A DNA stretch of 64,000 nt from CATQHB01 sp965262595 (GCA_965262595.1 OZ253548.1:3286001-3350000), one strand, 5' to 3'; shown: positions 22,557 through 32,282, counted from the stretch's first letter. Numbers and translations are program-made. Notes: generated from the letters alone by a model not told the origin.

Positions 22557-24344
22557 ATGAAAGGTTCACAATATCGGGGGACGTGGCCGGTCGGGGCAAT
22601 TGCGCTGGTTGCCTGGTTGCTGCTGGCGTGTGGCGGAGCCGCTGCGCCGGAATCGGCCCTGGCTCCCGAAGTTGCCGACCCGGCGGCGCAGACCACCGCA
22701 TCAGTAGTCCCGCAAGCCTCGGCCAACCCGGCCCCGAAGGCCAATCCCCGGCCCTCCGCAGTAACCTCGGCGCGCGATTCCATCACCCTGGTTATGCCGG
22801 AAGAGCCGGTAAATGTTAATTCCCTCTACCGTATTGGCGCTGCCCTCAACGCCACGGTCACCCGCGGCAATCTGCAAGACCCCCTGACCTGGCAATCGGG
22901 CGACGACCTGCGGATTGTCCCCACCGGCGCCACCGAAAGTTGGGAGCAGATTGACGCCGATACCTGGCGGTTCCAACTGCGGCGAGGGGTCAAGTTCCAC
23001 AACGGCGAGGACTGGAACGCCGACAACTCCCTGCCCAGCTTTGCCGTCCAGGGCGGTATTGCCTCCGAAGGCGGCGGTTTCAACTACACCGGCCCCTTTG
23101 AGGCGGTCAAGGTGGATGATTACACGGTGGACCTGAACTGCGCCGCTCCCTGCCCCATATTCCCCAACACGGCCTTTTCCCTCAACTTTGAGGCTCCGGG
23201 TTGGCTGGCCGGCGCCACTGCGGATGATTTGGCGCGCCGGAGCGTCGGGTTCGGCCCCTACCGGCAGGTGGAATGGAAGCCGGGCGTGTCGATAACCCAG
23301 ACGGCTTACGAGGACTACGTTCCCGCAGGCGACCACTTTGAGTTCCAGAGGCCCTTTATCCCGAACGTTACCTGGATCTGGCGTCCGGAGCCGGCGGCTA
23401 TCGGCGCCTTGGTGAGAACCGGCGAGGCCGACATCGGCTGGGACATCGGCGCGAGCGCGGTCGGCCTCTTCCCGCCCGAAATGATCCGGGCCGGCGCTTC
23501 GGCGGAGACCTATTCGCTCAGCATCAATACCATCTGGCACCCGGAGTTGAAAAAGCAAGCGGTACGTCAGGCGATGGCGCACGCGGTAAACTGCCAGGAA
23601 ATGGTGGAGTTTCTCTATAACGGACTTACTGCCTGCCGCGGCAGCATCATCTGGCCCGGCGTCATTGGCGCTACCGAAGCCAACACCGCCCCCTATGAGT
23701 ATGAACCCAATAAGTCCAGGCGCCTCTTGGCTGACGCCGGGTACAATCCGGAGAACACGATAACCATCACCACCCAATTCGCCCGAGTAGCCAAACAGGT
23801 GCAAATCTCCGAGTTCATCCAGGCTTATTTGACCGACGTGGGGATGAATGTGGAGTACCGGGTGGTCTCGCCTTCCGTGTGGAGTTCCATGTCCCGCTGC
23901 GGCATCGGCCAGGCAGTGCAGGAAGTCATCGCCGCCTCCGGTCGAGACCCGGACCAGGCAATACCCACTTCCGGGGATCTGCGGGCGGCTCTGGATAAGG
24001 GCGTGTCGAACTGCGCCCCCTATGATATTTTGGGCCGCCAGCCCTCCAACGCGACGCTGGACTTTGGCCGTCATTTGCAATACTACATGAACTGCGCCAG
24101 CGTCCGGTCGATGGTTTGCGATCTCAACCAGGGCGGAATCCAGGGCCGGATTTACGACGCCCTGGCTTCCACCGGAGCCGGGCGGCAGGGGCGGCTGGAA
24201 GTCCTGGCCGACCGGTTCCATGACGACGTGTTCTTCCTTTCCCTGTTCGACCTGCCGATAATCTACGCGGTTGACCCCCAAGTAAACTGGCAGCCGCGCC
24301 AGGACCCCAACGTCCGGGTCAGCGGAATCTGGTTCAGCGAGTAA
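22557..24344 (+). CDS. ABC-type oligopeptide/solute-binding lipoprotein (SBP_bac_5)
   Basis: 595 residues. A signal peptide with lipobox LLLACG (Cys about 25) is followed by a Pro/Ala linker to about residue 70. The SBP family 5 body includes SWEQIDADTWRFQLRRGVKFHNGED, SVGFGPYRQVEWKPG and YNPENTITITTQFARVAKQ. It would capture peptides, nickel chelates or similar solutes outside the membrane. No permease or ATPase gene is adjacent. GGGAGG lies just ahead of the ATG. Confidence 0.88.
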   Translation: MKGSQYRGTWPVGAIALVAWLLLACGGAAAPESALAPEVADPAAQTTASVVPQASANPAPKANPRPSAVTSARDSITLVMPEEPVNVNSLYRIGAALNATVTRGNLQDPLTWQSGDDLRIVPTGATESWEQIDADTWRFQLRRGVKFHNGEDWNADNSLPSFAVQGGIASEGGGFNYTGPFEAVKVDDYTVDLNCAAPCPIFPNTAFSLNFEAPGWLAGATADDLARRSVGFGPYRQVEWKPGVSITQTAYEDYVPAGDHFEFQRPFIPNVTWIWRPEPAAIGALVRTGEADIGWDIGASAVGLFPPEMIRAGASAETYSLSINTIWHPELKKQAVRQAMAHAVNCQEMVEFLYNGLTACRGSIIWPGVIGATEANTAPYEYEPNKSRRLLADAGYNPENTITITTQFARVAKQVQISEFIQAYLTDVGMNVEYRVVSPSVWSSMSRCGIGQAVQEVIAASGRDPDQAIPTSGDLRAALDKGVSNCAPYDILGRQPSNATLDFGRHLQYYMNCASVRSMVCDLNQGGIQGRIYDALASTGAGRQGRLEVLADRFHDDVFFLSLFDLPIIYAVDPQVNWQPRQDPNVRVSGIWFSE

Positions 24345-24613
24345 TACCGCAGCGCCGCCAGCGGCCAAAAGGCCGGCAAAAGGCGACTCGGAGGGCAGTA
24401 GGCAGCCCTACCCCACCTTTTTCTGCAGGAACTTGTAAGCGGTAATGACCGGTAGATGGCTGAACCCGAGGCGCCAACTCCCTGCGATTGCCCGATTGGT
24501 ATCGCGGCTAACAATTACCAATTGACTATTGCCAGGCAGGTATGTTAGCCTAGCCGGTAGCAGAAGCTCTTTTGCACTCTTGCACTCTGCCAAATTAAAT
24601 GGAGTGGTGAATC

Positions 24614-24988
24614 ATGGAAATTACCCCTCTGGCCATCGAAAAGCTCAAGGAAGTTATCGAACAGGAAGAAGACAAGGCCAACTCCCTACGCGTTATTGCC
24701 ATGCCCTCAGGGGACGGCGGTCTCCAGTATATGCTCACTATGGAGAAGGAGACCCAGCCCGATGACACCATATTCAGCGCCGAGGGGCTGAGCTTCCTGA
24801 TGGACTCGGACAGCGCTCCTTTCCTGGAAGAAGCCACCATAGACTATGTCGAAGAGTTCGGCGGTCAGGTCGGTTTCGTAATTAACAACCCCATGTTTGC
24901 CAGCGGCGGCGGTTGTGGCTGCGGCAGTGGCGGCTGTGGTTGTGGTAGCGGCGGTGGCGGCTGTGGTTGTGGTAGCGGCGGTCATTAA
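24614..24988 (+). CDS. A-type Fe-S carrier (IscA/HesB family), unusual cysteine pattern
   Basis: 124 residues, of which about 96 form the HesB fold (ITPLAIEKLKEVIEQ ... FLEEATIDYVEEFGGQVGFVINNP). Canonical A-type carriers use a Cys near residue 35 and a C-terminal CxC. Here the first site reads SGDGGLQY with no Cys, and the tail has three CGCG units (Cys 101, 103, 108, 110, 117, 119) in a Gly/Ser stretch. It may still hold a cluster or metal through the tail alone. GGAG precedes the ATG and a strong terminator follows, so it is a single-gene unit. Confidence 0.8.
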   Translation: MEITPLAIEKLKEVIEQEEDKANSLRVIAMPSGDGGLQYMLTMEKETQPDDTIFSAEGLSFLMDSDSAPFLEEATIDYVEEFGGQVGFVINNPMFASGGGCGCGSGGCGCGSGGGGCGCGSGGH

Positions 24989-25046
24989 AACTCCCGCTGA
25001 GCTACGCCCAACCGGCTGACCTCACCCCTTGATACGGTTAAACCAA

Positions 25047-25084
25047 ACCGGGGACTCGGTTCACCAGAGTCCCCGGTATTTTTT
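25047..25084 (+). terminator. Rho-independent terminator
   Basis: A perfect 11 bp stem ACCGGGGACTC/GAGTCCCCGGT with a 9-base loop and a TATTTTTTG tail, 58 bases after the Fe-S carrier stop. Confidence 0.92.
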
Positions 25085-25194
25085 GTCGCCATGACTGCCC
25101 GGTAGCAATGCTGATCCTCCCGTAGAGTCGGATAGCCTAACCGGAAGGGCAATCCCGGCGGTTTTCATAGTTTCCATAATTTCCGTTGCCCCGC

Positions 25195-26049
25195 CTAGAT
25201 TTGACTGAAGCCGGTGCCCGGCAAGTTTAACCCCCGGCCCTGGCCGCCGCTGATCCAGCCAAACTCCTGGAGAATCTGCTGACTGTAGGTCACCCGCCCG
25301 GTTACCCGGTCCAGCGGTTCCGTGGCCAGTAGCAGGGCGGCCTGGGCCATCAACTCCGGCGGCTCGCCACTGGGGTCATCCATACCGCTGACCAGGTTGT
25401 GAAACACCGTTCCCGGGGTCGGCACGATCAGCGAGGGGGACACACAGGTCACCGAAATGCCGTACTGGTAAACCTCGCTGGCTAGCCCCTGGGTAAACCG
25501 CTCCACCGCCGCCTTTTCCGCGCCGTAACAGGTGGCGCCGATGATACCGGTGCTGGCTGCATCCGGGTAGGGCCCTCGGCCCGGTCCGACTGCGGCCCCG
25601 GAGGAGATATTGACGATGCTGCCGGAACGCCGGGGAATCATCAGCTCCAGCGAAGCTTTGCTGAGGATAAAGGGAGCGTGGAAGTTCACTTCCCAAGACC
25701 GTATCCAGCGACCGGTGGCAAAGTCCTTAACCGGAATAAAGTAGGTCAACGCCGCGTTGTTAACCAATACGTCCACCGGGCCATAAATGTCTGCGGCCTC
25801 CTGGATTAGCCGCTCGCACTCCTCTGCTTGCGCCAGATTCACCGCTACCGGCGTGGCCTCGCCGCCGGCCCCGCGAATTTGGGCTACCGTTTTTTCCAGG
25901 GAACCTTCCAGCGGGTGGTCGCCCTCTCTCAGGGTTCGGGCCGCGCAGATTACCTTGCCGCCCTCCTGGGCAAACTGGGCCGCAATCTCTGCTCCGATGC
26001 CCCGGCTGGCTCCGGTCACCACCACCACTTTGCCATCCAACTTACCCAT
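25195..26049 (-). CDS. Short-chain dehydrogenase/reductase
   Basis: 284 residues. TGASRGIGAE (about 12-21) binds NAD(P); VDVLVNNAAL is the NNAG-type motif; the catalytic set is Ser in SIVNISSGAA, Tyr and Lys in CYGAEKAA. It reduces or oxidises a carbonyl/hydroxyl; substrate not predictable. It stands alone and is divergent from the methyltransferase gene. Confidence 0.88.
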   Translation of the reverse strand: MGKLDGKVVVVTGASRGIGAEIAAQFAQEGGKVICAARTLREGDHPLEGSLEKTVAQIRGAGGEATPVAVNLAQAEECERLIQEAADIYGPVDVLVNNAALTYFIPVKDFATGRWIRSWEVNFHAPFILSKASLELMIPRRSGSIVNISSGAAVGPGRGPYPDAASTGIIGATCYGAEKAAVERFTQGLASEVYQYGISVTCVSPSLIVPTPGTVFHNLVSGMDDPSGEPPELMAQAALLLATEPLDRVTGRVTYSQQILQEFGWISGGQGRGLNLPGTGFSQI

Positions 26050-26189
26050 TTTTTATCCCCTTCCGCCGGCCCGGCCCGCGACCATTTTCAACTGTACCTT
26101 TTCAACTGTACCTTAATTGCCGGTGCGCCCGTTATTTAATCGGAATTAGTCGGGCAGGTCAAGGAATCGGGCAGCGCGCGGCCCGGCGG

Positions 26190-26195
26190 TATAAT
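26190..26195 (+). promoter_or_regulatory. Possible -10 element for the methyltransferase gene
   Basis: TATAAT in the context GGTATAATATC, 38 bases ahead of the GTG start. There is no good -35 hexamer at the expected distance. Confidence 0.35.
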
Positions 26196-26232
26196 ATCGG
26201 TTAGCGCTATCTACCAGGGAGGCATCAAGACC

Positions 26233-27027
26233 GTGACTCAGCACCGCCTATACGATGATTTGGCCTACTTGTGGCCGTTGTTCAGCCCACCGGAGGAGTA
26301 TGTAGATGATGCCCAACACTGGAGGGAGGCCCTGCGAGAACGACTGGGGCCGGGAAGGCATCCGGTACTTGAGCTGGGTTCCGGCGGCGGCCATACCCTG
26401 TCCCACCTGACTGCCGACTTCGACGTTACCGCAGTGGACTTATCCCCGGAAATGCTGGCCCTTTCCGCCCGGCTGAACCCCGGCGTGGCGCACCACCAGG
26501 GGGATATGCGCAGCGTCCGGCTGGGCCGAACCTTCCGAGCCGTGCTAATTCACGACGCCATCGGCTATATGCTCACCGAGGCCGATCTTACGGCCACCTT
26601 CACTACGGCCAAGGCCCACCTGGAGCCGGGCGGCGTGCTGCTCATTTCTCCCGACTATTTCAGTGAAACATTTTCGGGCCCCACCGTGCTGCACTGGTTT
26701 TGCCCGGCAAGAGACTCGGCGGCGGAGCCGGAGCCCAAGCCGGAACCCAAGCTGGAAGCGGGGGCTGAACCGGAACCGGAACTTACAGTTATCGAATACT
26801 GCACCGACCCGGACCCGGCGGATACCACCATCGAGTCAGTTTTCTTCTTTATCCGGCGGGAGCAAGGGGCGTTGAGAGTAGAGCAAGACCGGCATATAAC
26901 CGGCCTGTTTCCGGCGGATACCTGGCTTAAGCTGCTGGCAGAGGCCGGCTTCACCGCCGAAAGAATCACCCTGCCCGGCTATGAGGGTGGCTACGGCTGC
27001 CATCTGCTGGCGGCAACCCTGGATTAG
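26233..27027 (+). CDS. Class I SAM-dependent methyltransferase
   Basis: 264 residues from a GTG; a GGGAGG site lies 13 bases upstream. VLELGSGGGHTLSHL (about 45-59) is motif I, VTAVDLSPEMLALSARL motif II, and LIHDAIGYM the post-II acidic region. Between residues about 160 and 178 there is an AEPEPKPEPK repeat insert, apparently a solvent loop expansion. The substrate is unknown; the fold is that of small-molecule methylases. Confidence 0.85.
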   Translation: MTQHRLYDDLAYLWPLFSPPEEYVDDAQHWREALRERLGPGRHPVLELGSGGGHTLSHLTADFDVTAVDLSPEMLALSARLNPGVAHHQGDMRSVRLGRTFRAVLIHDAIGYMLTEADLTATFTTAKAHLEPGGVLLISPDYFSETFSGPTVLHWFCPARDSAAEPEPKPEPKLEAGAEPEPELTVIEYCTDPDPADTTIESVFFFIRREQGALRVEQDRHITGLFPADTWLKLLAEAGFTAERITLPGYEGGYGCHLLAATLD

Positions 27028-27177
27028 GGACTGCAATCCTGAGCCGGGGAGCGACCGGCGGATGGCGAAATCGGCGAGGCATCCGCCAGGGTAACAGTCG
27101 CTCCCCGGCGGCGTGCTGCCCAATGCCCCAATTGCCCATTGCCCATTGCCCATTGCCCCATTAAGGAAGGTCGCCGG

Positions 27178-27576
27178 TTATTTTCCCTGGCCACGCCCGC
27201 CGCAATCGCTGATGCGGTAACGGTTGCGCGCCACCCAGCGATAAACCAAACCGCCCAGCCGGTCAACCCCGGGCAGCCACAGCAGCGGCGCCAGGGGAAT
27301 CAGCGGCAGTAACCGCAGAGAGAGCCTTCGGCAGGCATAATACCCCGGGTACCACTGGGGCGCGCTGCCCTTTCGCGCTCCGGTATCCAGATAAACTTCC
27401 CGGTTCAGGTCTTCCCAGGCCAACCCCTCGGGCGGCGCGGCCAGTTCCTGAAAGGGAATCCAGGTCACCTTACGGAAAAAGTCCATCCCGGCAAGGAGGC
27501 GTACCGCGGCGATGCAGAAAGGGCATTCGCCGTCGTAATAGAAAAGCCAATGATTTTTTGGTATCCTTTCAACCAT
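27178..27576 (-). CDS. DCC-family thiol-disulfide oxidoreductase-like (DUF393)
   Basis: 132 residues. FYYDGECPFCIAAVRLL (about 12-28) is the DCC signature with a thioredoxin-type CPFC pair. The middle has WIPFQE and the C-terminal half is hydrophobic with a terminal RYRISDCGGR. The family is linked to thiol redox chemistry, but no reaction is established. It is a single gene convergent with the methyltransferase gene across 150 bp. Confidence 0.82.
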   Translation of the reverse strand: MVERIPKNHWLFYYDGECPFCIAAVRLLAGMDFFRKVTWIPFQELAAPPEGLAWEDLNREVYLDTGARKGSAPQWYPGYYACRRLSLRLLPLIPLAPLLWLPGVDRLGGLVYRWVARNRYRISDCGGRGQGK

Positions 27577-27825
27577 AATTCAATTGTACCCTGTCGGCAA
27601 TTTGACCGCAATTTAGCTACGGTTTGGCCCCAGGGACTTTTAATAGTTCCCCCTCCCTCCGGGGGAGGGTTAGGGTAGGGGCGTCTCCCCGGTGGATGCA
27701 AAGCTGTTGGAAAGCAGGACTTCACCCTCACCCCGGCCCTCTCCACCAAGAGAGAGGCAGAATTAAAAGACCCTGCGGAGTTAACAAAAGCGGCTAGCAG
27801 AAAGGACGTTACCTGGGGGTTAATT
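27577..27825. repeat. Intergenic region with G/C-rich palindromic repeat
   Basis: Two arms of the CCCTCCC/GGGAGGG type (about 27646-27680 and 27720-27765), related to the hairpin at 11027-11050, occupy most of the gap ahead of the metallo-hydrolase gene. Confidence 0.5.
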
Positions 27826-28547
27826 ATGGGGCTGTTCAAGTCGCGCGAGGTCATCCCCAACTTTTACCAACTGGCCTGGGGCTTTACCAGTGTCTTCGTT
27901 CTGGTGGAAGAGCGGGTTACCGTTGTTGATGCCGGTTGGTTCGGCGACGGCCGTCGAGTGCTGGACTTCCTGCGTCGGCAGGGACGTTCCCCCCAGGATA
28001 TTTCCTACCTGATTTCCACTCATTACCATCCGGACCATATCGGCGGAATGTCCTATCTCAAAGCCAATTCTCCGGGCCAAAGGGCGGCCCATGCGGAGGA
28101 AATGCTTATATCCAGCGCGGTCCGGGCCAGAAACTTCCCAATCCGCTGAATAACCCGACCCTGGCCCGGCTGACCGCCCCAATTTTTTCCCCGTTCGACC
28201 CGCCGCCCTTTCCGGTGGATTTGCCCTTGCAGGACGGCTCGATGCTGGATTCTTTCGGCGGTATGGAGGTTATTCACTCGCCGGGACACACCCGGGGCAG
28301 CATCTGCCTTTACCTCCCCTATTACGGGCTGCTCATCGCCGGGGACTCGCTGCAGTGTCCGGGCCGGGGGCCGCACCGGAATTTTGACCTGCCGCGGGCC
28401 TGGTTCACCGAGGATATGGAGCAAGCCAAGGAATCAATACGCCGTTTGGCCCGGTTGGACTTCGATGTCCTGTGCCCCAGTCATTTTTCGCCCTGGGTGG
28501 GCGGCGCCGACCAGGCCTTGCGCCGCTTCGCCGACCGGCTGGACTGA
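27826..28547 (+). pseudogene. MBL-fold metallohydrolase with one-base frameshift
   Basis: The first frame (27826-28149) carries the N-terminus and the zinc site THYHPDHIGG. The second frame carries PLNNPTLARL, HSPGHTRGS and FDVLCPSHFSPWVGG to the stop at 28547. The frames join best near 28098-28108, where one missing base turns a reading AYIQRGPGQ into MLISSAV. There is no slippery heptamer, so programmed shifting is unlikely. It would be a zinc-dependent hydrolase of glyoxalase-II/lactonase type. Either a recent mutation or an assembly error. Confidence 0.8.
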
Positions 28548-28636
28548 CCGGGCGGACACCGTCCCGTTTCCGTTCTATGCCGGGCGCCCCAAGGTTTGCC
28601 GCCGGACCTTTTTGAAAAGGTCGGCAGGGGTTGGCG

Positions 28637-30562
28637 TTACCGGGGCGGCTCTTCCCCGGCCTCGGCGTACCGGCGCAAATCCTCGGCGCCGGCAACCTGT
28701 ACCCCGGCGGCCACATCCACAAACTTCAGCGTTATCACTCCGGCGATAATCAACATCATTATGGATAGCACCGCTACTCGGGAATCAAGCACGCCGGTAA
28801 CCACCACATAGAGAATTGGCCCGACAACCGACGAGATCCGGCCCATAAATCCGAAGAAGGAGAAAAACTCTCCGCTGCGGCTCTGGGGCGCTATCTGAGC
28901 AAAGAGGCTGCGGGCCAACGCCTGGCTGCCCCCCATTACCAGACCGACGGCCACTCCCAAAACCAGCCATTGGTATTCGGCTTCCAGCCCCAGCGGCTGC
29001 CATAACAGCCTCCGTACCAGGATGGGCCACCGGTCTATCGCCCCGTCTCCCAGGGAGGAGCGGTGCAGCTTGCCCACGGCGGTTTCACCGTCCGGCCCGC
29101 CGCCGGTTGTCGAGCCGCTCCCGTTCCCGTCTCCGCTCCCGTTTCCGTCTCCGCTCCCGTTTCCGTTCCCGGTTTCCGAGCCGGTTAAAGATACGCTATA
29201 GGCGGTGTTCTCCGAAGTGCGGACGCTTAGCAGCAATTGCTCCGCTTCGGCCCGGTTAACCGTATCGCCGGCGGCAAGAGAACCAAGGGAACCTGCAGCA
29301 ACGCCGGAACCTGGGGAGCTGTCGGCGGAACCGATGGATGCCAGCTCCTCCCGCCAACGTTGGTTCAACACCGAATCCCCCAGTTCCGGCGCGCGTTCTA
29401 CCAAATACGCCCCGCCCGTATTGTCCGGGGTCTCGGCCCGGTAGCTGAGTTGATAGTCAAAACTCCGGTGCTCGGTCGGAACCAGGGGCGCCACTGCCAC
29501 GCCGAGCAGTATGATGACAATCCACCCCAGCAGCGCTACGCTCAGCGCCCCCTTGGTGGTGATTCGGGCGGCCAGCCAGGCGAAGGCCATTGCCCCGCCC
29601 GCAGCAACAAACTGGATAATCAGAATCGTCGCCATGTTGAACACCAGGGGAATGCCCAGGGTGTCGGCGGCAAAGGCGCCGGAAATTGCCAGCACCGTCT
29701 GGATTCCGTCGTTGAACAGCAGGTAGGAAGCCAGGTAGGTGACGATTACCTTGAACTCGCGCAGCTCCCGGACTGTCTTGCCCAGCTCGCCAAGAGCCAG
29801 AGCAACGGCCCGGACCGGCCGCAGACCGCTGACCTGGCGGGGTATGTGAGGTTCCGGCACTACCTTCAGGGTCCACCAGGCCCAACCGAGCCACCAGACG
29901 CCGACCGAAGCGATGGCGATGCGGGTGACCAGGTCGGCGTAGTCCGTTCCGCTGGTAGTTACAATCAATACCAGGTGCGCCAACAGCAGCAGCCCGCCGC
30001 CAATGTACCCGTAGGCAAACCCCCGGCTGCTCACCTCGTCCATCAGGTCCCGGGGCGCAATGTGGGGCAGCAGCGTGTTGTAGAAAATCAGGCAGCCGGC
30101 AAAGCCCACGGTAGCCATGACGAACATCCCGAGGAACCAGAGCCACGGGTGGGCGGTATAGGCCGAGAAGAACATCAACACGGTGAAAAAAGCCCCCGCC
30201 GCCGTGTAGATACCGAGCAGGGTCTTTTTGATCGGCACCCGGTCGGCGATGACGCCCAATATCGGGCCGGTTAGCCCGGCGAAAATGGTGGCCAGGGCAA
30301 CGCTCAAACCCCAGGTGGAGCTGCCGGTCAGGGTAATGCCGAAGAAGGTGGCCGATTCTCCCAGCGCATCCTTGAAGAGAAGGACGAAATAGACCGGGAA
30401 AATAGCCGCCCCGCCACTGGTGGCAAAGCCGGAATTGGCCCAGTCATAGATGCACCAGGCCCGGATTATCCGGCGCTGTTGGACCGGCAGGTCGCCGCTT
30501 TTCCCCGGAGTCACTAAGTTCCTTCGCTCCAAATGTGCCGGGTCGTCAGAACGCCGGCCCAC
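28637..30562 (-). CDS. UMF1-family (Atg22-like) MFS transporter
   Basis: 641 residues, longer than the usual 430-480. RRIIRAWCIYDWANSGFATS (about 30-49) is the UMF1 signature; FAGLTGPILGVIADRV and SSRGFAYGYIGGGLLLL follow. Between the sixth to eighth spans lies an insert of roughly 150 residues (about 385-535), hydrophilic and ending in repeated GDGNGSGDGNGSG. The insert is probably extracytoplasmic. The GTG at 30562 is uncertain; a GTG at about residue 17 is also possible. Substrate unknown; amino acid efflux is known for the yeast relative. Confidence 0.8.
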   Translation of the reverse strand: MGRRSDDPAHLERRNLVTPGKSGDLPVQQRRIIRAWCIYDWANSGFATSGGAAIFPVYFVLLFKDALGESATFFGITLTGSSTWGLSVALATIFAGLTGPILGVIADRVPIKKTLLGIYTAAGAFFTVLMFFSAYTAHPWLWFLGMFVMATVGFAGCLIFYNTLLPHIAPRDLMDEVSSRGFAYGYIGGGLLLLAHLVLIVTTSGTDYADLVTRIAIASVGVWWLGWAWWTLKVVPEPHIPRQVSGLRPVRAVALALGELGKTVRELREFKVIVTYLASYLLFNDGIQTVLAISGAFAADTLGIPLVFNMATILIIQFVAAGGAMAFAWLAARITTKGALSVALLGWIVIILLGVAVAPLVPTEHRSFDYQLSYRAETPDNTGGAYLVERAPELGDSVLNQRWREELASIGSADSSPGSGVAAGSLGSLAAGDTVNRAEAEQLLLSVRTSENTAYSVSLTGSETGNGNGSGDGNGSGDGNGSGSTTGGGPDGETAVGKLHRSSLGDGAIDRWPILVRRLLWQPLGLEAEYQWLVLGVAVGLVMGGSQALARSLFAQIAPQSRSGEFFSFFGFMGRISSVVGPILYVVVTGVLDSRVAVLSIMMLIIAGVITLKFVDVAAGVQVAGAEDLRRYAEAGEEPPR

Positions 30563-30688
30563 CGAAAATTCTTGGGTGGCTCATAATACCGATATTCGGA
30601 TATTCGGAGCGGTTCCCTTACCGGCCAATCTGAAAAGATTAGGCAAGTTTCCTATTCCGTTGCCGACGCAGGCGGGTGGAGCAAACTG

Positions 30689-30748
30689 GTCACCGTGCAG
30701 GTCACTATACAAGCCACCATGCAGGTCACCGCGCAGGTCACTACGTAG
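30689..30748. repeat. Five imperfect 12 bp tandem units
   Basis: Units of the type GTCACCGTGCAG repeat five times with several substitutions in the gap between the UMF1 and TPR genes. The rest of this 280 bp gap shows nothing. Confidence 0.6.
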
Positions 30749-30845
30749 GAAACCGGCCTGCTCGCTCCACCCGGGGCAATCACAAGGGTTGTCCCTATCC
30801 GGCGACGGGCCGCTCGGCAGGGGCCGTCAACCAGGAGGGTTGCTC

Positions 30846-32282
30846 CTAAACCGCTTTGACCAGGTTTTCCAGGTTAGCCAGTTCCGGCGTATCCGGGTCT
30901 CCGGCCTGCCAGCCGGTGGCCGCTCGGGTCAGGCTCTCCAGGGCGGTCGCCGCCTCTCCCTTGCCGGCCATTACCCGTCCCAGCCAGAAAGTATCCCGTA
31001 CCGTTTCCCGCCGGTTCAGCCGCTCCCGCAGCATTTCCTCGGCCCGGTCGAACTGTCCGGCGCGCAGGTAAGCTTCCAGCAGCGTATCCTCGAAAACCTC
31101 CCGCTGGGCATGGCTGCCCCCGATGCGGGTCAGTTGGGGGAAAACCGGCTCCAGGAAGCGGACGGCCCCGGCGTAGTCCTCCTGGGCAAAGGCGTCGATT
31201 CCCTGAGCCATCGGCAGGATAATTTCCCTGGCAAAGATGCTGCCCTTTTCCACGTCGGCGCGCAGGCGTTCCAGCATCGTGTCCATCATGGCGCGGTCAC
31301 CGCTGGCGGCAAAGGCCAGGGCGGCGTGGGCGTCGCGGAAGGCCGGGCCGGGCCGGCTGGCGGCGGGCGCGGCCTGCTCCTTCACCTCTTCCCAGGGCAT
31401 CGGCGGGGGCGTACCGCCATAGATTTGCAGCCGCCACAACAGGGAGGCGCTGTCGGCCAGGGCCGAGATGGTCTTGGCGGTTACTGCCGGGCGAATCCAG
31501 TCCTCGTAGATTTGCAGGGCGCTTTGGTAGCGGCCCTGGGCCAGCTCAAACAGGGCTTGGTGCCACGACAGATGTACGTAATAGGTGGCGCGGTTGTCGA
31601 AGGTTTTGAGCCATCCGCCCAGAAAATCGCCCCCGGTAGCCGCGTCGCCCCATTCAAAATAGGAGTGGGTAACCGAGTGGGCGGCCACGGCGTTGGTGGG
31701 ATACTGTTCCAGAGAACGCTCGGCCAGCCGCAGCGCCTCATCCAGAATGCCGACTTCGTGGTGGGCAAAGGCGTACTGTCCCAGAAAGGCCCAATCGTCG
31801 CCGCAATGGGGAGCCGCCTCCTGCATCAGGGCAAACAGGGCCGGCGGAAAGTCGGCCACCCCGGCGCCGCTGCAGCCCAGCATATATAGCCGTTGCGCCA
31901 GCCGCAGCATCAAGGCATCCCGGGGACACTCGGCCAGATGTTCCCTGGTCCGCTTGAGGGCGTAGGGTCCTTTGCCGTGGGCCCACATGCTGACGGCCTC
32001 AATATGGCGGCGTTCCCGTCGGGTTATCCCGTCGGCCAGGTCCAGGCCCTGCTTGGCGCTCTCCCGGGCCTCGTCGGGGCGGGCGCGGAGCATGTGCATA
32101 TAGGCCAGACAGCCGTGGGCCAAGGCAAAGCCCTCGTCCAGGTCAATGGCCTCCTGAAACTTTTCCTCCGGCCCGTAGTTCTGGGACAACAGCAGGTCAA
32201 CGCCTTCTCGCCAGCGGTCGGCGGCGGCGGGGGAATTGGTAGAGAGGGTCATTCCATAGCGGTCTTTGATATTGCCTGGCAT
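30846..32282 (-). CDS. TPR protein resembling TTC38
   Basis: 478 residues from the ATG at 32282, with GGAGGT five bases upstream. The whole chain is helical tetratricopeptide-like repeats; FALAHGCLAYMHMLRAR, ERRHIEAVSMWAHG and HSVTHSYFEWGD match the TTC38-type proteins. No enzyme motif is seen. Such proteins are presumed scaffolds. It is not in an evident operon. Confidence 0.75.
   Translation of the reverse strand: MPGNIKDRYGMTLSTNSPAAADRWREGVDLLLSQNYGPEEKFQEAIDLDEGFALAHGCLAYMHMLRARPDEARESAKQGLDLADGITRRERRHIEAVSMWAHGKGPYALKRTREHLAECPRDALMLRLAQRLYMLGCSGAGVADFPPALFALMQEAAPHCGDDWAFLGQYAFAHHEVGILDEALRLAERSLEQYPTNAVAAHSVTHSYFEWGDAATGGDFLGGWLKTFDNRATYYVHLSWHQALFELAQGRYQSALQIYEDWIRPAVTAKTISALADSASLLWRLQIYGGTPPPMPWEEVKEQAAPAASRPGPAFRDAHAALAFAASGDRAMMDTMLERLRADVEKGSIFAREIILPMAQGIDAFAQEDYAGAVRFLEPVFPQLTRIGGSHAQREVFEDTLLEAYLRAGQFDRAEEMLRERLNRRETVRDTFWLGRVMAGKGEAATALESLTRAATGWQAGDPDTPELANLENLVKAV

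Noticed and set aside
22701..24368. 555-codon frame antisense to the solute-binding lipoprotein gene
   Set aside because: It mirrors the codon structure of a clear SBP gene in high-GC DNA and shows no protein family.
24614..24988. HesB-type selenoprotein
   Set aside because: Sec-containing HesB-like proteins exist, but this gene has no in-frame TGA and ends at a TAA after the CGCG tail.
28098..28149. Programmed frameshift or UGA recoding in the MBL gene
   Set aside because: The halves are in different frames, there is no slippery heptamer and no UGA at a Cys position.
29237..30274. 345-codon frame antisense to the UMF1 transporter
   Set aside because: Low-complexity, Gln/Gly/Arg-rich translation typical of a shadow frame.
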